From Paratrimastix pyriformis (Eukaryota; Preaxostyla; Paratrimastigidae), in the NCBI GenBank assembly GCA_027972325.1, contig JAPMOS010000131.1, positions 55,001 to 110,280 on the forward strand: a DNA stretch of 55,280 bases. Reading direction: 5' to 3'. Of the stretch, positions 22,658 to 33,532 are shown piece after piece. How positions within the stretch are numbered: position 1 is the first letter of the stretch; each line of letters begins with the position of its first letter. The translations under genes and the position numbers were made by a program. The notes beneath the pieces are model-generated. The model searched no databases. It was given only the letters and a program-made list of their open reading frames with translations, and was not told where the DNA came from.

Positions 22658-24524
22658 GTGAGGAGGAGGAGGAGGAGGAAGGAGGAAGGAGGAAGGAGGA
22701 GGAAGGAGGATGAGGAAGGAGGGAGGAGGAAGAGGAGGAGGGGGCGAGTGCATTCCTGGCTGGCGGACCGAGGAGCATCACGTCGAAGTGGTTCTCGTGG
22801 CCGACGGGCTCCCGGTTGATGAGAACCTGCGGCACCTGCGCCGGGGGCTCGTCTGGGCGCCAAACCAGCAGCGCGAGCGAGTGCGTGGGACGGGAGGTGA
22901 TTGATGAGAACCTGCGGCACCTGCGCCGGGGGCTCATCTGGGCGCCAAAGCAGCAGCGGGACGGGAGGTGTCTGTGTGTGGAGCAAAGGGCTGATCAATC
23001 GGACAGGAAGGGTCTCAAATGACACAGCTTGAGCGAACTTGGGGGGGATGGGGGGGGCCGGTGGCGAACAAGAATCACAAAATGATGATGATGATGACTC
23101 CTCGCAAAACCATCAAACACGGGAGGTGTGAGGGGTTGATTGATCGATCCCACGGCACCTGCGCAGAGGGGCTTCGTGTGCGTCGGGGGCGCCTGTTGGC
23201 AGTGAGTGAACACCGTGGGAGTGCGCGCCCTGTGTGAGTGCGTGAACACCGTGGGAGTGCGCCAGCGGTGGAGGCGAGATGGCAGTTAAATCCAATGGTG
23301 ATGGATGGCTGGCTGGATGGCTGGTACCCAACTCCATCCCCGGCAGTGCGGGAATCACCCCAGACCGATGAGACCGGCCACGGATGGACCAGGAGCGAGC
23401 TGCCGATGACCAGCAACAGGTCCGCCTGGGCCAGGTCGGCCCGCGATGTGGCCTGGAAGTCACCGGGCAGCGCCTCCCCGAAGAAGACCACGTCCGGCTT
23501 CATGGGCGAACTCATCATCATCATGGTCATCAGTGGGGTCGTCGTCGTCATCGAATTCTGTCATCGAGTGGAGGGAGGGAGGGAGGGAGGGGGAGGAGGG
23601 AGGGAGGGAGGGAGGAGGGAGGAGGAGGGGAGGAGGAGGAGGAGGAGGAGGAGGAGGAGGAGGAGGAGGAGGCTGTGTGCGAACCTGGGATTGGATTTCG
23701 GCTGCGATGCTGTCGATGGGCACCCGCTCCTTGCAGTCCACGCAACTGGCCGTGCCCATCGAGCCGTGGCACTGGAACACCTTGGTGCAGCCGGCCTGTC
23801 GTCAGAGTTCGGCGATGGTGGAGTTAGCGCCACGTGGGTGAGATTGGTGAGAGCCTACGGACCTTCATTTCCAATCCGTCAATGTTCTGGGTGTAATTGC
23901 GGAGGATCTTCCCCCGGTGCTCGAGCATCGCCAGGAAGTGGTGGGTGGGGGAGGGAACATAGTCGCAATTGATAAAATCTTTCGCGTACCGGTAGAAGAT
24001 GGAGGGGTCCCTCCGGAAGAGCTCGATGGAAAAAATCTCTTCGGGTTCTTCAAAGCCAGCCTCGCGAAGTCGGTCGTAGAACCCTAGAAAAGGAGAAGGT
24101 TTGAAGAGTCCACGGGATGATGTGGCGGCAGACCTCCCTTGGACCGAAAATCGGAGATCCCACAAGAGACGGAAATCTGTGCAAAGAAAGCCGAATGTAG
24201 GGGCGGGGTCAGCTAACTCCAGACCCCAGCCCCCGTGAGGACAACGATCTTGTTGGAGCGCGTGATCAGATCGACGACCTGTGAGTTCGAGGGCGTGTGT
24301 CATGCTCTCAGATTCAGCAAAGTGCAGACATTGTCAAGGGTTTGATAGTCTTTCAGTTGCTTGCGCTTCTTGGGCGCAAACATTGCCATTAATTGCTGGA
24401 AGCGAATGGACAGATCAATATCCTCTTGCGAAACATCGGTGCGTGCAGTGGAAGAAGTCGCCGCAGCTGCGGAAGCCGGCGCGTCTTGGGGAGGAGACTT
24501 TGATGGCGAGCCAAGCTCCGACAT
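21559..24524 (-). CDS. SIRT1/Sir2-type NAD-dependent deacylase
   Basis: The start at 24524 gives MSELGSPSKSPPQDAP, then KKRKQLKDYQTLDN. A 53-nt intron joins this to VVDLITRSNKIVVLTGAG, ISVSCGISDFRSKGGFYDRL and FSIELFRRDPSIFYRYAKDF. Next are THHFLAMLEHRGKILRNYTQ with the NID motif, QCHGSMGTASCVDCKERV (catalytic His in CHGS, first zinc CxxC), KPDVVFFGEALPGDF, LLLVIGSSLLVHP, VPQVLINREPVGHENHFDVM and GNCDDVIGDLAHRLGW. The last exon (21559 to about 21828) is an acidic tail, DASDSEDDDDESAEEADSSS then Pro/Ala-rich. The usual GIPDFRS reads GISDFRS. I cannot find the second zinc CxxC. Introns hold GGA, CT and GT repeats, a 20-bp satellite and partial copies of one exon. Confidence 0.92.
21871..22030. 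repeat. 20-bp satellite in sirtuin last intron
   Basis: Six to seven head-to-tail copies of GATCGTCATCATCATCCGAT (21881 to about 22010). There are no spacers, so this is a satellite and not a CRISPR array. Confidence 0.95.
22424..22745. repeat. CCCCT, GT and GGA repeat cluster in sirtuin intron
   Basis: Three adjoining simple repeats: (CCCCT)n at about 22424-22530, (GT)n at about 22616-22653 and (GGA)n at about 22660-22745. Confidence 0.93.
22816..23165. repeat. Partial exon duplications upstream of a sirtuin exon
   Basis: The exon part encoding RPDEPPAQVPQVLIN (22816-22873, antisense) recurs nearly identically at 22901-22958. A weaker partial copy lies near 23121-23165 (CGGCACCTGCGC core). 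The offset of 85 nt is not a multiple of 3. Only the copy nearest 22816 continues into REPVGHENHFDVM. Confidence 0.85.
23570..23672. repeat. GGA/GGGA repeat in sirtuin intron
   Basis: A (GGGA)n then (GGA)n tract that fills the intron after the first zinc-cysteine exon. Confidence 0.95.
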
Positions 24525-24688
24525 TGAGAAATTGATCCCAATTTTGGATGGGTGGAAGTTGATGAGTGGAGAGAACCGGAGGGTTACTTTCCCACCCCGG
24601 AATGTCAAAACAGCTGTTTTGAAAACGTCGTCTGGACAGCATGAGAAACAGCGAAAGAGGCAGAAACAGGGCTGAACTCACGATCGAC

Positions 24689-26274
24689 TTACTTCCTCAC
24701 AACTCGGCGAATGCCCTTCGTGATCCCTGTCTTCACGTTGGTCTGCTTGAAGTTGATCAGATCGAAGGAGTAACGATCAGGACGTCCAGGAACATCCATC
24801 TGTACGATTGGAAAATATTTAAATGATGAGAAGAACAATCCGGGTATTCTAGATTACGGACCTCAATTCCGGCCCCAGCACCGCCCGCCTGGTACCGCTG
24901 GTGGGCCGACTCCAGAAGGGGCTGGATGGCACTCTCCAGGAAGACCCATTGTCCGCTTTCATTTTGATACTGCCATTGCGCAGCGGAAAACGGCACCTCC
25001 GGTTTGCGCTCTCGAGTCACCTGGCGAACGAAGCCCGTTTGCTGATTTCTTTGTCTCATTTGGGAGAAGTCCACCTGAACAAGAAAAAAAAAGTATGTGA
25101 TCGGGACATGACCGAGTCGTTATCACGGACCATGTATTCGTTCTTGTAGTCTCCGCGGAGTCGAGTCAACAACAGATTGACCTGAGCGCTGCCGCCGTGG
25201 TGCAGATGCCGCTCATATGCCGATTCGATGGTGGCATTGTTCGCATCCATGTAAGGTTTGTAGCCATCATCGTCGCACCACTTCCACTGGAAGCCGGTCT
25301 CGGGGGCGGGGCACCATTCACCACCAGCCATACCAGCCGAGAGTGGGACGACGACGGGAACACCCGAGGGTTGATAGCCGGGAGGTTGAATCAACCGGGC
25401 CACAGCGGGGATGGGCAATTGGTGCGTGGGGGGAAGAATGATGTCATCCGGGATGGGTCGACAAGTGGGCGCTGCCCCGTTCTTGGACATGATCGCCACA
25501 GGGAGGCAGAACGATGACTGCCAATCGGTCGGGTTATCGACGACCCAGCAGAAGTTGGGGACTTCTTTCGGGGCGGAGCTCCGCAGGATGAATATGGGAA
25601 CCACCACGACCTGATGATAGCCGAAAAATCTAGTGTTGAAGACAGGAGGGATCTACAGACAGTACCCTTCGGAAGTTGCGCAAGGAATTCCAAAGTACTC
25701 ACCCCGGCCGCAGGCCTGGCCGCTTCTCCTTCGAGGATCGAAGCCTTGCCATGCGATGGCATCCACGGCCCCATCAGGGGTCCCGTGCCAAGCGAAGAAG
25801 CCCTGACTGAGATCCAGCTGCTCGCCTGCCTGCATCAGGAACCGTCTGGCTGCTGGACACAGCTGGGCCAGGCCAGGATTGGGCCGGAAAATGGCCGGTG
25901 AAAGGGTCCAGTTGGCTTCTCCCCACGTCTTGGCCGCCCCGATGAGGGCCGTGAAGAAGTCTTGGCGCGTCTGCACGTTGAAGAGGCGGAGAAGCATCGA
26001 TAAGAACGGCGATCATCAAGACAGCAGAACTGACCTGAACGCACTTCTGCTCAAAGAGCTGCTCCTGTCGCCTGCGCTCCTCCTCAGCGCGCCGTTTCCG
26101 CTCGGCTTCGGCAAGTGCCTCCATCTGACGCTGCTCGGCCAGGCGCCGCTGACGTTCCTGCTCCTCTTCGTCCTCCTTGCGTCGGGCCATTGTTTCCTGG
26201 TACTCCTGGCATGTCCGTCCGGCGTGCTCTGCCGAGGTGGTCCGGCATTGGGAGCAGACGGATGATGGATACAT
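24689..26274 (-). CDS. PARP-like ADP-ribosyltransferase with two C-terminal WWE domains
   Basis: The start at 26274 encodes MYPSSVCSQCRTT, then EHAGRTCQEYQETMARR, resembling the end of an IBR/RING-type zinc element. A highly charged coiled coil follows (DEEEQERQRRLAEQRQMEAL and on). The PARP region begins WTLSPAIF, then GFFAWHGTPDGAVDAIAWQG (NAD-binding H in HGT) and FDPRRRSGQACGRGEYFG (Y in GEYFG). It continues after an intron as VVVVPIFILRSS and FCWVVDNPTDWQSSFCLPVA. WWE 1: FQWKWCDDDGYKPYMDANNA, then VDFSQMRQRNQQTGFVRQV. WWE 2: WQYQNESGQWVFLESAIQP, then MDVPGRPDRYSFDLINFKQT and NVKTGITKGIRRVVRK, stop at 24689. WWE domains bind (iso-)ADP-ribose. The third catalytic residue is not assignable by eye. 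Confidence 0.8.
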
Positions 26275-27285
26275 TCACGGCATTGAGGACTTGCTTCAGA
26301 ATTGTCGCAATCTCTTCGATACGTGACTATGGCGGTTCAAAATGCATATAGAATATTTGGGGAACAAGGAGAGAGCAAGCGTGTTGGCCCGTTTTAAGCT
26401 CTCCCTTGAACCTGTCGTCAGTCCAAACTAGTGAATGCAGCCTCGTGGGAGGCTTACAAAGTGTATCGTTCGTGCCTCTTGGGAGGAAAAAATCGTCTCC
26501 TTCATCCTTTGACATTTCCCTTCTCTCCTCCCCTTCTCTCGTTCCTCTCCGGTCATTGCCCCACGCTTTTCTCCTTCTCACTTTCAAGTCTTTGAAAAAG
26601 TTCTCGGTCCTGGCATCATGTACCAGGCACCGCGGCCGCTGGAGGCCCTGCTATTCTTCTTTCCCGAATAAGGAGCCGACCCACTCCTCCACCTCCTTCG
26701 TCGTTCTTCTCCGGCAATTGCCCCACCGTCCCCGGGCCAACACGTTTTTCCCCCACGAAGTCACAGCGACAACCCCCCGATTTAAACTTGTGAATCCAAT
26801 AAACCGCATTCTATTTTTCTTGGGCTCCGCTTGGGTTCAGGGGAATCGGGTGCCACGGTGCCCGTCTCCTCGCAGCGTCTGTGGTGGCAGGGGCGGGCTG
26901 ATCATCACCCCGATCCGAACTGACGTCGCTCTCTCCAGGGCCCTCCTCGCACTCGCCCTTCCTCGAGCCCGCCTCTGCCCCGCCCCCAGCATCATCACGC
27001 TCCTTGTTCCATCGTCCCGGCGCGGACCCGCTCGGTGCGCCAACTTGGAGTGGGGACCCGAGATCGGCGCCTGGGGTGGGGACGCGCTGCTGGGACCCGA
27101 GATCGGCGCCGGGGGCGGGGGAAAAAAAAGCGCACAGTTTTATGCCTCGAGCAAAAAATACCCTTGCAAACGCTCCGCAAGGCCGTCAAATCGAAGAGAT
27201 ACGAAAGGGGGTGAACGAAAAGGAGCAGAAAGGGGGAGGGAGGGAGGGAGGGAAGAGGGGGGACGTATTATTCGGGGGGCAGGCT
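26275..27285. other. Intergenic region, no recognised gene
   Basis: Upstream flank of the PARP gene and downstream flank of SLC35F6. A plus-strand frame at 26406-27353 is open for 315 codons but shows no domain or family likeness. A short tandem duplication (GGACCCGAGATCGGCGCC) sits near 27054 and 27097. Confidence 0.5.
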
Positions 27286-30213
27286 TTAGAGGGCCTGCAC
27301 CTGAGGCTGGTTGTAGGAGGAGGGCGAGGGGGTATATTCCGCCGGCACTGTAACCACCACACCCCCGGGAAGAGAAGATGAGTCGGGGGGGTCTGTGACC
27401 AGGGGGGTGGTACAGACCACCCATCGGGGGGGCGGACGGTTCGGCCGTGGGGATGGGCTGGTAGGCCACCGGGGCGGACTTGTCCTCGGCCGGGGCGGCA
27501 GCGGGCGCGCCGCCAAGACCCATCCAGGGGATGAACTTCTCCAGGCGAATGATGTGGTTGTACAGCAGGGTGCCTGCATGCGCGTGAGAGAGAAGGCGGT
27601 TGGTTGGTGGGTGGTGGACGATGTTTGGTTGGTTGATGCTTGGTGGTGGTTGATGCTTGGTGGTGGTTGATGCTTGGTGGTGGTTGATGTTTGGTGGATG
27701 ATGCTTGGTGGTGGTTGGCTGATGCTTGATGGTGGTTGATGCTTGTTGTGGTGGGTGGTTGTTCACGATGGGAAATCATGGTCTTGTGTGTGCGGCGGGG
27801 GTGATAGCGGCGCAAGAAGGGGAGACGGACCCGTGACGAGGAACCCGAAGCCGATGACCTGGAGGTAGCTGTAGGGGGTCCAGGGCTCGCCGTACTGGCC
27901 CCGGGTGGCGTAGTACAGGATGAGCTGGAAGGTCCACACGAAGAGGGTCCGGCAGGCGTCGATCAGGGTCCGGTGGACACTCGACAGCAGCTGCGAACAG
28001 ACAGGTGCGTGTTGCGATGAATGTCAGTCCCGCAGTGCGTGAGCGAGGGGGAGTGGGGTAGACCCGGCGATGTTGGTGATGATATTGATGCTGATGATGA
28101 TGATGTGGGTGTGGGGTGTGCGCGCGCGAACGGGCGGTGAGCGAGTGGGAGGGGGGGGGCAGCAGAAGCAGGGTTGTGCGTGGACAAAGGGGTGATGCGA
28201 GGATGTTGGTGATGGTGGTGCGCGAACAAAGGGTGGTGGTGGTGGTGGTGGTGGTGGTGGTGGTGGTGGTGGTGGTGGTGGTGGTGGTGGTGGTGGTGGT
28301 GGTGGTGGTGGTGGTGGTGGTGGTGGTGGTGGTGGTGGTGGTGGTGGTGGTGGTGGTGGTGGTGGTGGTGGTGGTGGTGGTGGTGGTGGTGGTGGTGGTG
28401 GTGGTGGTGGTGGTGGTGGTGGTGGTGGTGGTGGTGGTGGTGGTGGTGGTGGTGGTGGTGGTGGTGGTGGTGGTGGTGGTGGTGGTGGTGCTGTGGCGAT
28501 GACTCGATGAGATCACGGACCTTGGCTAAAGGAGGCACAGGCGCGGTGTTGCGGGGGCGGCCCCAAGATGAGCCCCCCCCCAGAAAGAGAACATGGGTAG
28601 TGAGGAAAAAAAGTCGAAACCCAAATAATGGGTGGCGGAAAAGAAGCCGAAAAGCAATGGAAAAAAGACGAACGGGGGAGGCGGGGAGGGACGACAACGG
28701 ACCGAGGGTGAGCGAGAGCCCGTTGTAGAAGGCGATGGAGAGCCAGTAGGTCAGGAACATGGTCAGCAGGAACCCGTTGTTGGTCAGCATGACCAGGGCA
28801 TCGGGGGTGCTCTCGTAGGCCCCGCAATCCTTGCCGGGGATCGAGCTGACGATGGGCAGGGCCACCGAGATCGTGATCAAGAAGCCCCAGACGCCCTGGG
28901 CATGTGAAAAAAGGACGGGGGCGGGTGCGGGACGGAGAGAGTGTCAATTTAATGGATGATGGCGATGGTGGTGGTGGTGATGATGATGATGATTGATGAT
29001 GATGATGATGATGATGATGATTGATGTGTGAAGCGAAGCAAAGGACTGATCAATCGGACAAGCGGGGTCGATCAAATGATGCACGGCTGAATCAGGTGGG
29101 CACACGATGATAGATTGATGATGATGATGATGATGATTGATGATGATGATGATGGGGGGCATGCGGGCGTTGAGAATGGGACCGGTCAACGAGGCCCCCC
29201 CAAAAAAAAAACGAGATGGAACACCAGGGAGGAGGGGAACACGGGGATGCAGACCTCAGAGCCGACGACGATGAGGGGGTTCATCGCGTACCCCTTGAGG
29301 TTCTTCTCCTCAATGATCATCTGCCACCAGAAAACGGAAGTGATGAGCAAAAGAGGTTCGCAGCAGGAAGAGGCGGAACCCGACCTGAGTCGAGTTGGCC
29401 AGCTGACCGGCGACAATGAGCAGGCAGCCCAGCAGCTGCATCTCCCAGGAGGGAGTATCCTGTCCGGCAAATGCACAGAGCGAATCGAAGTGGGTTTGAC
29501 GTGAGGAGGTCAAAATAAAAGAGTGCAAGGCGACCTTGGCAGTGGTGGAGGAGAGAACACCGGAGAGACCAACAAAAATGAGACCGATCACGGTAACACC
29601 GATCGCCGTCCAGCGATAGTGCTCCATCTTCCGCTTGAAGAAGAGGACCGACCAGATGGCCGTGAAGATAATGATGGAGCCACGCAGCATCTATATCGAG
29701 AAGGAATGGGCGAAGGACAATTTTTGTCCAACCAGACTTGGTAGACAGAGGCGAAGGTAAAGAGAAGACTGTTGAAGAGTTGATGAGAGAGCGAAATATG
29801 GGTGGGAGACAGACCCAATACCGGCAAGTGTCGTACCGGCAAGATCGCAGAGGGAGAGGACAAGGAAGAGACCCAGACGCTTCGGAATCGACATCCCAGG
29901 GTTGGGAACGGGGTTTCCAACATCAGCATTCACCGATTTAGTGTCCTTCTTCCCGCATCCCTTAAGGACCAGATAGAAGATGAGGCAAACAGATTCGCCT
30001 AGGAAAGACAGTATTTCCATGAATCCAAGGTCTCAAATGGTGTACTGACCAAGGAACATGCAAGCCGTCTGCGTCCAAGGTTTCTGGAAAGTGTGGGGCT
30101 CGCAGAGACCAACGGAAGTGATTTGGAACTGCAGCTTTTTGCTCAACGTGTTAATGGACCCAAAAGACAGCATCCCAGCAACAAGCAAGAACGAAACAAT
30201 TTTGGATACCATC
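27286..30213 (-). CDS. SLC35F6: SLC35F6-type drug/metabolite-superfamily transporter
   Basis: A ten-helix membrane protein of the SLC35F6 (C2orf18) family. The start at 30213 gives MVSKIVSFLLVAGMLSFGSI then NTLSKKL, matching SGSINTLSAKW of the family. A 51-nt intron (donor GTCAGT) splits MFLG and ESVCLIFYLVLK. Then come LVLSLCDLAGTTLAGIG, YQMLRGSIIIFTAIWSVLFF, WTAIGVTVIGLIFVGLSGVL, LLGCLLIVAGQLANSTQMII, EEKNLKGYAMNPLIVVGSE, GVWGFLITISVALPIVSSI, LTMFLTYWLSIAFYNGLSL, RTLIDACRTLFVWTFQLILY, YLQVIGFGFLVTG, TLLYNHIIRLEKF. The tail is Pro/Ala-rich and probably ends YNQPQVQAL at 27286, reached through a 25-28 nt intron. Family members lie in lysosomal or other endomembranes. One intron holds a 260-bp GGT tract. 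Confidence 0.92.
28231..28490. repeat. (GGT)n microsatellite, about 86 units
   Basis: A nearly pure 260-nt GGT tract in an SLC35F6 intron. In the gene sense it is (ACC)n. All frames are open, which produces false poly-Val, poly-His and poly-Thr reading frames. Confidence 0.99.
28960..29155. repeat. ATG/GAT tracts in SLC35F6 intron
   Basis: Two (GAT)n tracts (about 28960-29020 and 29110-29155). They flank a 25-nt motif shared with introns of two other genes (29034-29060). Confidence 0.9.
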
Positions 30214-31428
30214 GGTGGAGAGTGCTCTCGAAAAGCGCTCTGTGACTGAACAGTGGCTAGAACAAATCAGGCCAAATCGACTCTTCTCCTGTGAACGGCT
30301 CGCCTTTTCTTTGCTTGTCAAAGTGGATTTTTTTGCACAGCTTCCTGACGACCTCCTTCGCTTGGTTTTGATACATCCAGCCATTTCTTCTATCGCTTGC
30401 TATTACTCGCTCCGGGGTGTCTCACAACGTTTCAAGCGGTTCGTCGATGCGAACTGGCTCTGGCTTTCTTTTCTCAATCTTCCACCAATCTCCGATGGTG
30501 ATCTGGGTACACTCCTGAGTCGTCACGGGGCACACATGGAAACTTTGGAATTACCCCCTACTCAAAACATCCCAGAGGGGGACTATCCGCCTGGTCTGTT
30601 CCACCCCTCCGACCTGACCGGTTCACCACCCATCCCCAAGATTTTGGGCGAAACCTTCGGGTTCTCAATCTCTCCGACAAGCCCCTCCGACGGACCGCTT
30701 CCAAAATTGCGAGTATGTTCCCCCAGTTGGAGACGCTGCACCTCGATCGCACCGAAATCACCTCTGCCGAGCTTGCCGTCATTCTGGGGGGCTGCAGGAA
30801 CCTGGCGACGATCTCCATTGCCGAGGGCTCTGTCGACAGTGACGCGCTGGTTCAGGTGGCTAACACCCTGGGGCCCAAGCTGCTCGACCTCGATGTGGCC
30901 CTGTGCACAGCCATCCTGGACGGGGCGGTGAAGACCATTGCCGAGAAGTGTCCCAACCTGCGCCGGCTTGTGCTGGACTCGTGCCGCGAGGTGGGCGACC
31001 CGGGCCTGACCGAGCTGGCCGCCCACTGCCCCCGTCTCGAGTACCTCGACCTGTGGTCGGTACCCCCATGCACCGGCTGGCGGATGCACGAGTGATAATG
31101 CGAGTGATAAGGCTGAATGTACGGATGTGCGTGACTGGCCGGGCGGGCGAGTGATGATGCGCTCACAGCCCGCCCACCCGCCCTGCCGCCTCTTCCGGCC
31201 CCTTCATCCTTCTCTCCCCCCGTTTGTGGCGTTTCCCTCCAAGGAACTGCCGCCTGATCACGGACGCGGGCTTGACGAAGGTCATCATGGGTCCGTTCCG
31301 TCCAGCCTCGGTCCCTTTCCCCCTCCCTCCACCCCACCCGCCCCACAACCTCCTTCTTCCACCCATTCGCCCGCATGCACGGGCCTAGCCTGTCTGCCCC
31401 TCCGCCCCCATCACATCTCGGGATGCCC

Positions 31429-31465
<37 letters not shown>

Positions 31466-33289
31466 ACCCACTCACCACCCACCCACCCACCCACCTTGCC
31501 CGGCTCTCACAGGATGCCCCGGGCTGACCCACCTGGATGTGCATTGCTGCACGGAGCTCACCGACCGCGGCGTGGCCCTGATCGGAAGCCTCACCCAGCT
31601 GCGCCACCTCGACCTGACCGGTCTGTCGCAATCACCCCCTCATCCCCTCCCCTCCTCCTCCTCTTCATTCATGCTCATTCCGAGAGGTTGCTTGCTGGCC
31701 TGTTGATCACGCGCCATCCATGCCCGCTCGACCGCCCCCGAGCCTTCAGAAAGTCAGTGGTTTCGTTCCGAGAGCTATTATGCGGATCCTTTTTTTGGGA
31801 GACCCATGCTTGATCAAACACACTCAGTAAAGGATTTTTTTCCCTTCCTTCATGATGATGACCTCGCAGTAGTTCTGCGGAAGTGCGCTCAGAACCAGCA
31901 TGAGACACACATACTCCTCATATGATTTGCCGTGCCGAACTGCTCATTGAATATTTGCAGAACGTGCGCGCATCACAAAAACGGACTGCTCTCTGGCATC
32001 CTCCACCCCCCGCCCCGCCCCGCCCCACCAGGTTGCCCCCGGGTGACGGAAGCCTCTCTGCACGCCCTCGTGGCGGGCTGCGGTGCCACCCTGGAGCGCC
32101 TCTACATCCACGGGTGCATCGTCACGGAGATCAACCGCACCCTGGCCGTGATCGCCCAGAGCTGCCCCCGCCTGCGCCTGCTGGATGTCGGCTGCTTTGA
32201 GCATCTGCGGGACCAGAGTGTCGAGGCCTTGGTGCAGGGCTGCCCGGAGATGGAAGATCTGAACCTGGATTCGTGTCCGCTGATCACCGACCGCGCGGCG
32301 AGTGCCATGGGCGCGCTGGTGGTCAGCCCGGAAGGCGGCGCGGGGGTGCGGGTGGGCTGGCCACGACTGCGCAAGCTCAACCTGACCGCGACCAAGATCA
32401 CCGCCCTTGGGATCCGCCTGCTGGCTGGGGGCTGTCCGGCCCTGGTCGACCTGACCCTCTGCCTCTGCGCCCACATCGACGACAAGGCGCTGGAGGCCCT
32501 CGGGACCTTGGGCCATCTGAAGTCCCTCAGGCTGTGGAACGCCCCCGTCACGGATGCCGGGGTGATCGCCTTGGTCTCCGGGACCAGTCTGCCTGCCCCC
32601 CTGGTCGAGGGCGCCCTGACCGGGGGAGTGTTGACCGCCGCCGCCTCGGCGGCATGCGAGGTGGATGCGACCCCTGCGGCTGGTACCCCAATCGAGGGCG
32701 GACATCGTGGCACTCCATCCGAGGCACCAGCCACACCGGCGCCGGATACCCCGGTAGCGCCGGCTCCCCCCGGACCATCTCCGGTGGATTCACCCCTACA
32801 GGCACCGCCAGCAGCGCCCGCGGCTGTGGTGGTGGTGGCGCCATCAGCCCCAGCGGCCCGGTGGCAGAGCGTGGGGCACGTGAGCCCGTTGGAAGTCCTG
32901 GTCTTGCAGCAGTGTGACCGGCTGACCGAGGCAATCCTGGGCCCCATCGTCAGGCACTGCCGTCATCTCCAGAGCATCACATTGGTCTGTGCGCTGCCCA
33001 GTGATGAGCCTTGTTTCTCCGTGCCTCCGCGCAAGCATGCGCTCGTATGTGTTGACGTCGATGTGCCGCGTGCTACGCCGACCGGGGTTACTCAGACGCT
33101 CACATCTCCTTGCAGGTCCACTGCGCGGCTATGTCGAAGAAAGCCACTCTCCGCATGGCCCAGGAGCTACTTGCTTCGTTGCCCCAACTGAACCTCGTCC
33201 GGCTGCCCGACGGGCAGTCGCTGACCATCGAACGCACGGGACCTGGGGCCCAGCGCCCTTCGAAACTCGGGAAGTGTGTCATCTCGTGA
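30154..33289 (+). CDS. F-box/leucine-rich-repeat protein (AMN1/FBXL type)
   Basis: A probable SCF substrate receptor. The F-box reads FFAQLPDDLLRLVLIHPAIS, then YSLRGVSQRFKRFVDANWLW. LRRs begin after a 47-nt intron: FGRNLRVLNLSDKPL, FPQLETLHLDRTEITSAELA, CPNLRRLVLDSCREVGDPGL, CPRLEYLDLWNCRLITDAGL, CPGLTHLDVHCCTELTDRGV, LRHLDLTGCPRVTEASL, LERLYIHGCIVTEI, CPRLRLLDVGCFEHLRDQSV, LRKLNLTATKITALGI, LKSLRLWNAPVTDAGVI. A Pro/Ala insert (about 32600-32860) precedes VLVLQQCDRLTEAILGPIV and a last exon ending GKCVISstop. The start is unsure: the frame over the F-box has no ATG. A phase-consistent 46-nt intron (30215-30260) links it to an ATG at 30154, which would overlap the SLC35F6 first exon antisense. 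Confidence 0.8.
31434..31462. repeat. CA repeat in F-box/LRR intron
   Basis: (CA)n of about 14 units in the intron between two LRR exons. Confidence 0.95.
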
Positions 33290-33532
33290 ACTGGTCGTCA
33301 GTGCAGAAGGAGAAAAATGGTGTTTTGTCAGTTCATTCGCCTCTCGGTTAAACCTCTTGTGGCGTCATCATCTCATTATGTGCAAGAAATTTTCACCCTG
33401 TCCCGTTCGAGTCGTTTCTCCAGCAAAGCCGTTTGTGCACGATGTCGCTCTGATTCGGGTTGCGATTCTTCCTGCAGTGCAGTCTCCTCTCCTGCGGTGA
33501 AAGAGAATCTCCTCTTTCGGTTGACGACCCCA

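Noticed and set aside
26406-27353. 315-codon plus-strand open frame
   Set aside because: Composition is low-complexity Ser/Pro/Arg with no family likeness. It lies between genes whose ends are fixed by homology.
27963-28880. Long minus-strand open frame with poly-His/Thr of about 90 residues
   Set aside because: It is the GGT microsatellite of an SLC35F6 intron read through; real exons flank it in other phases.
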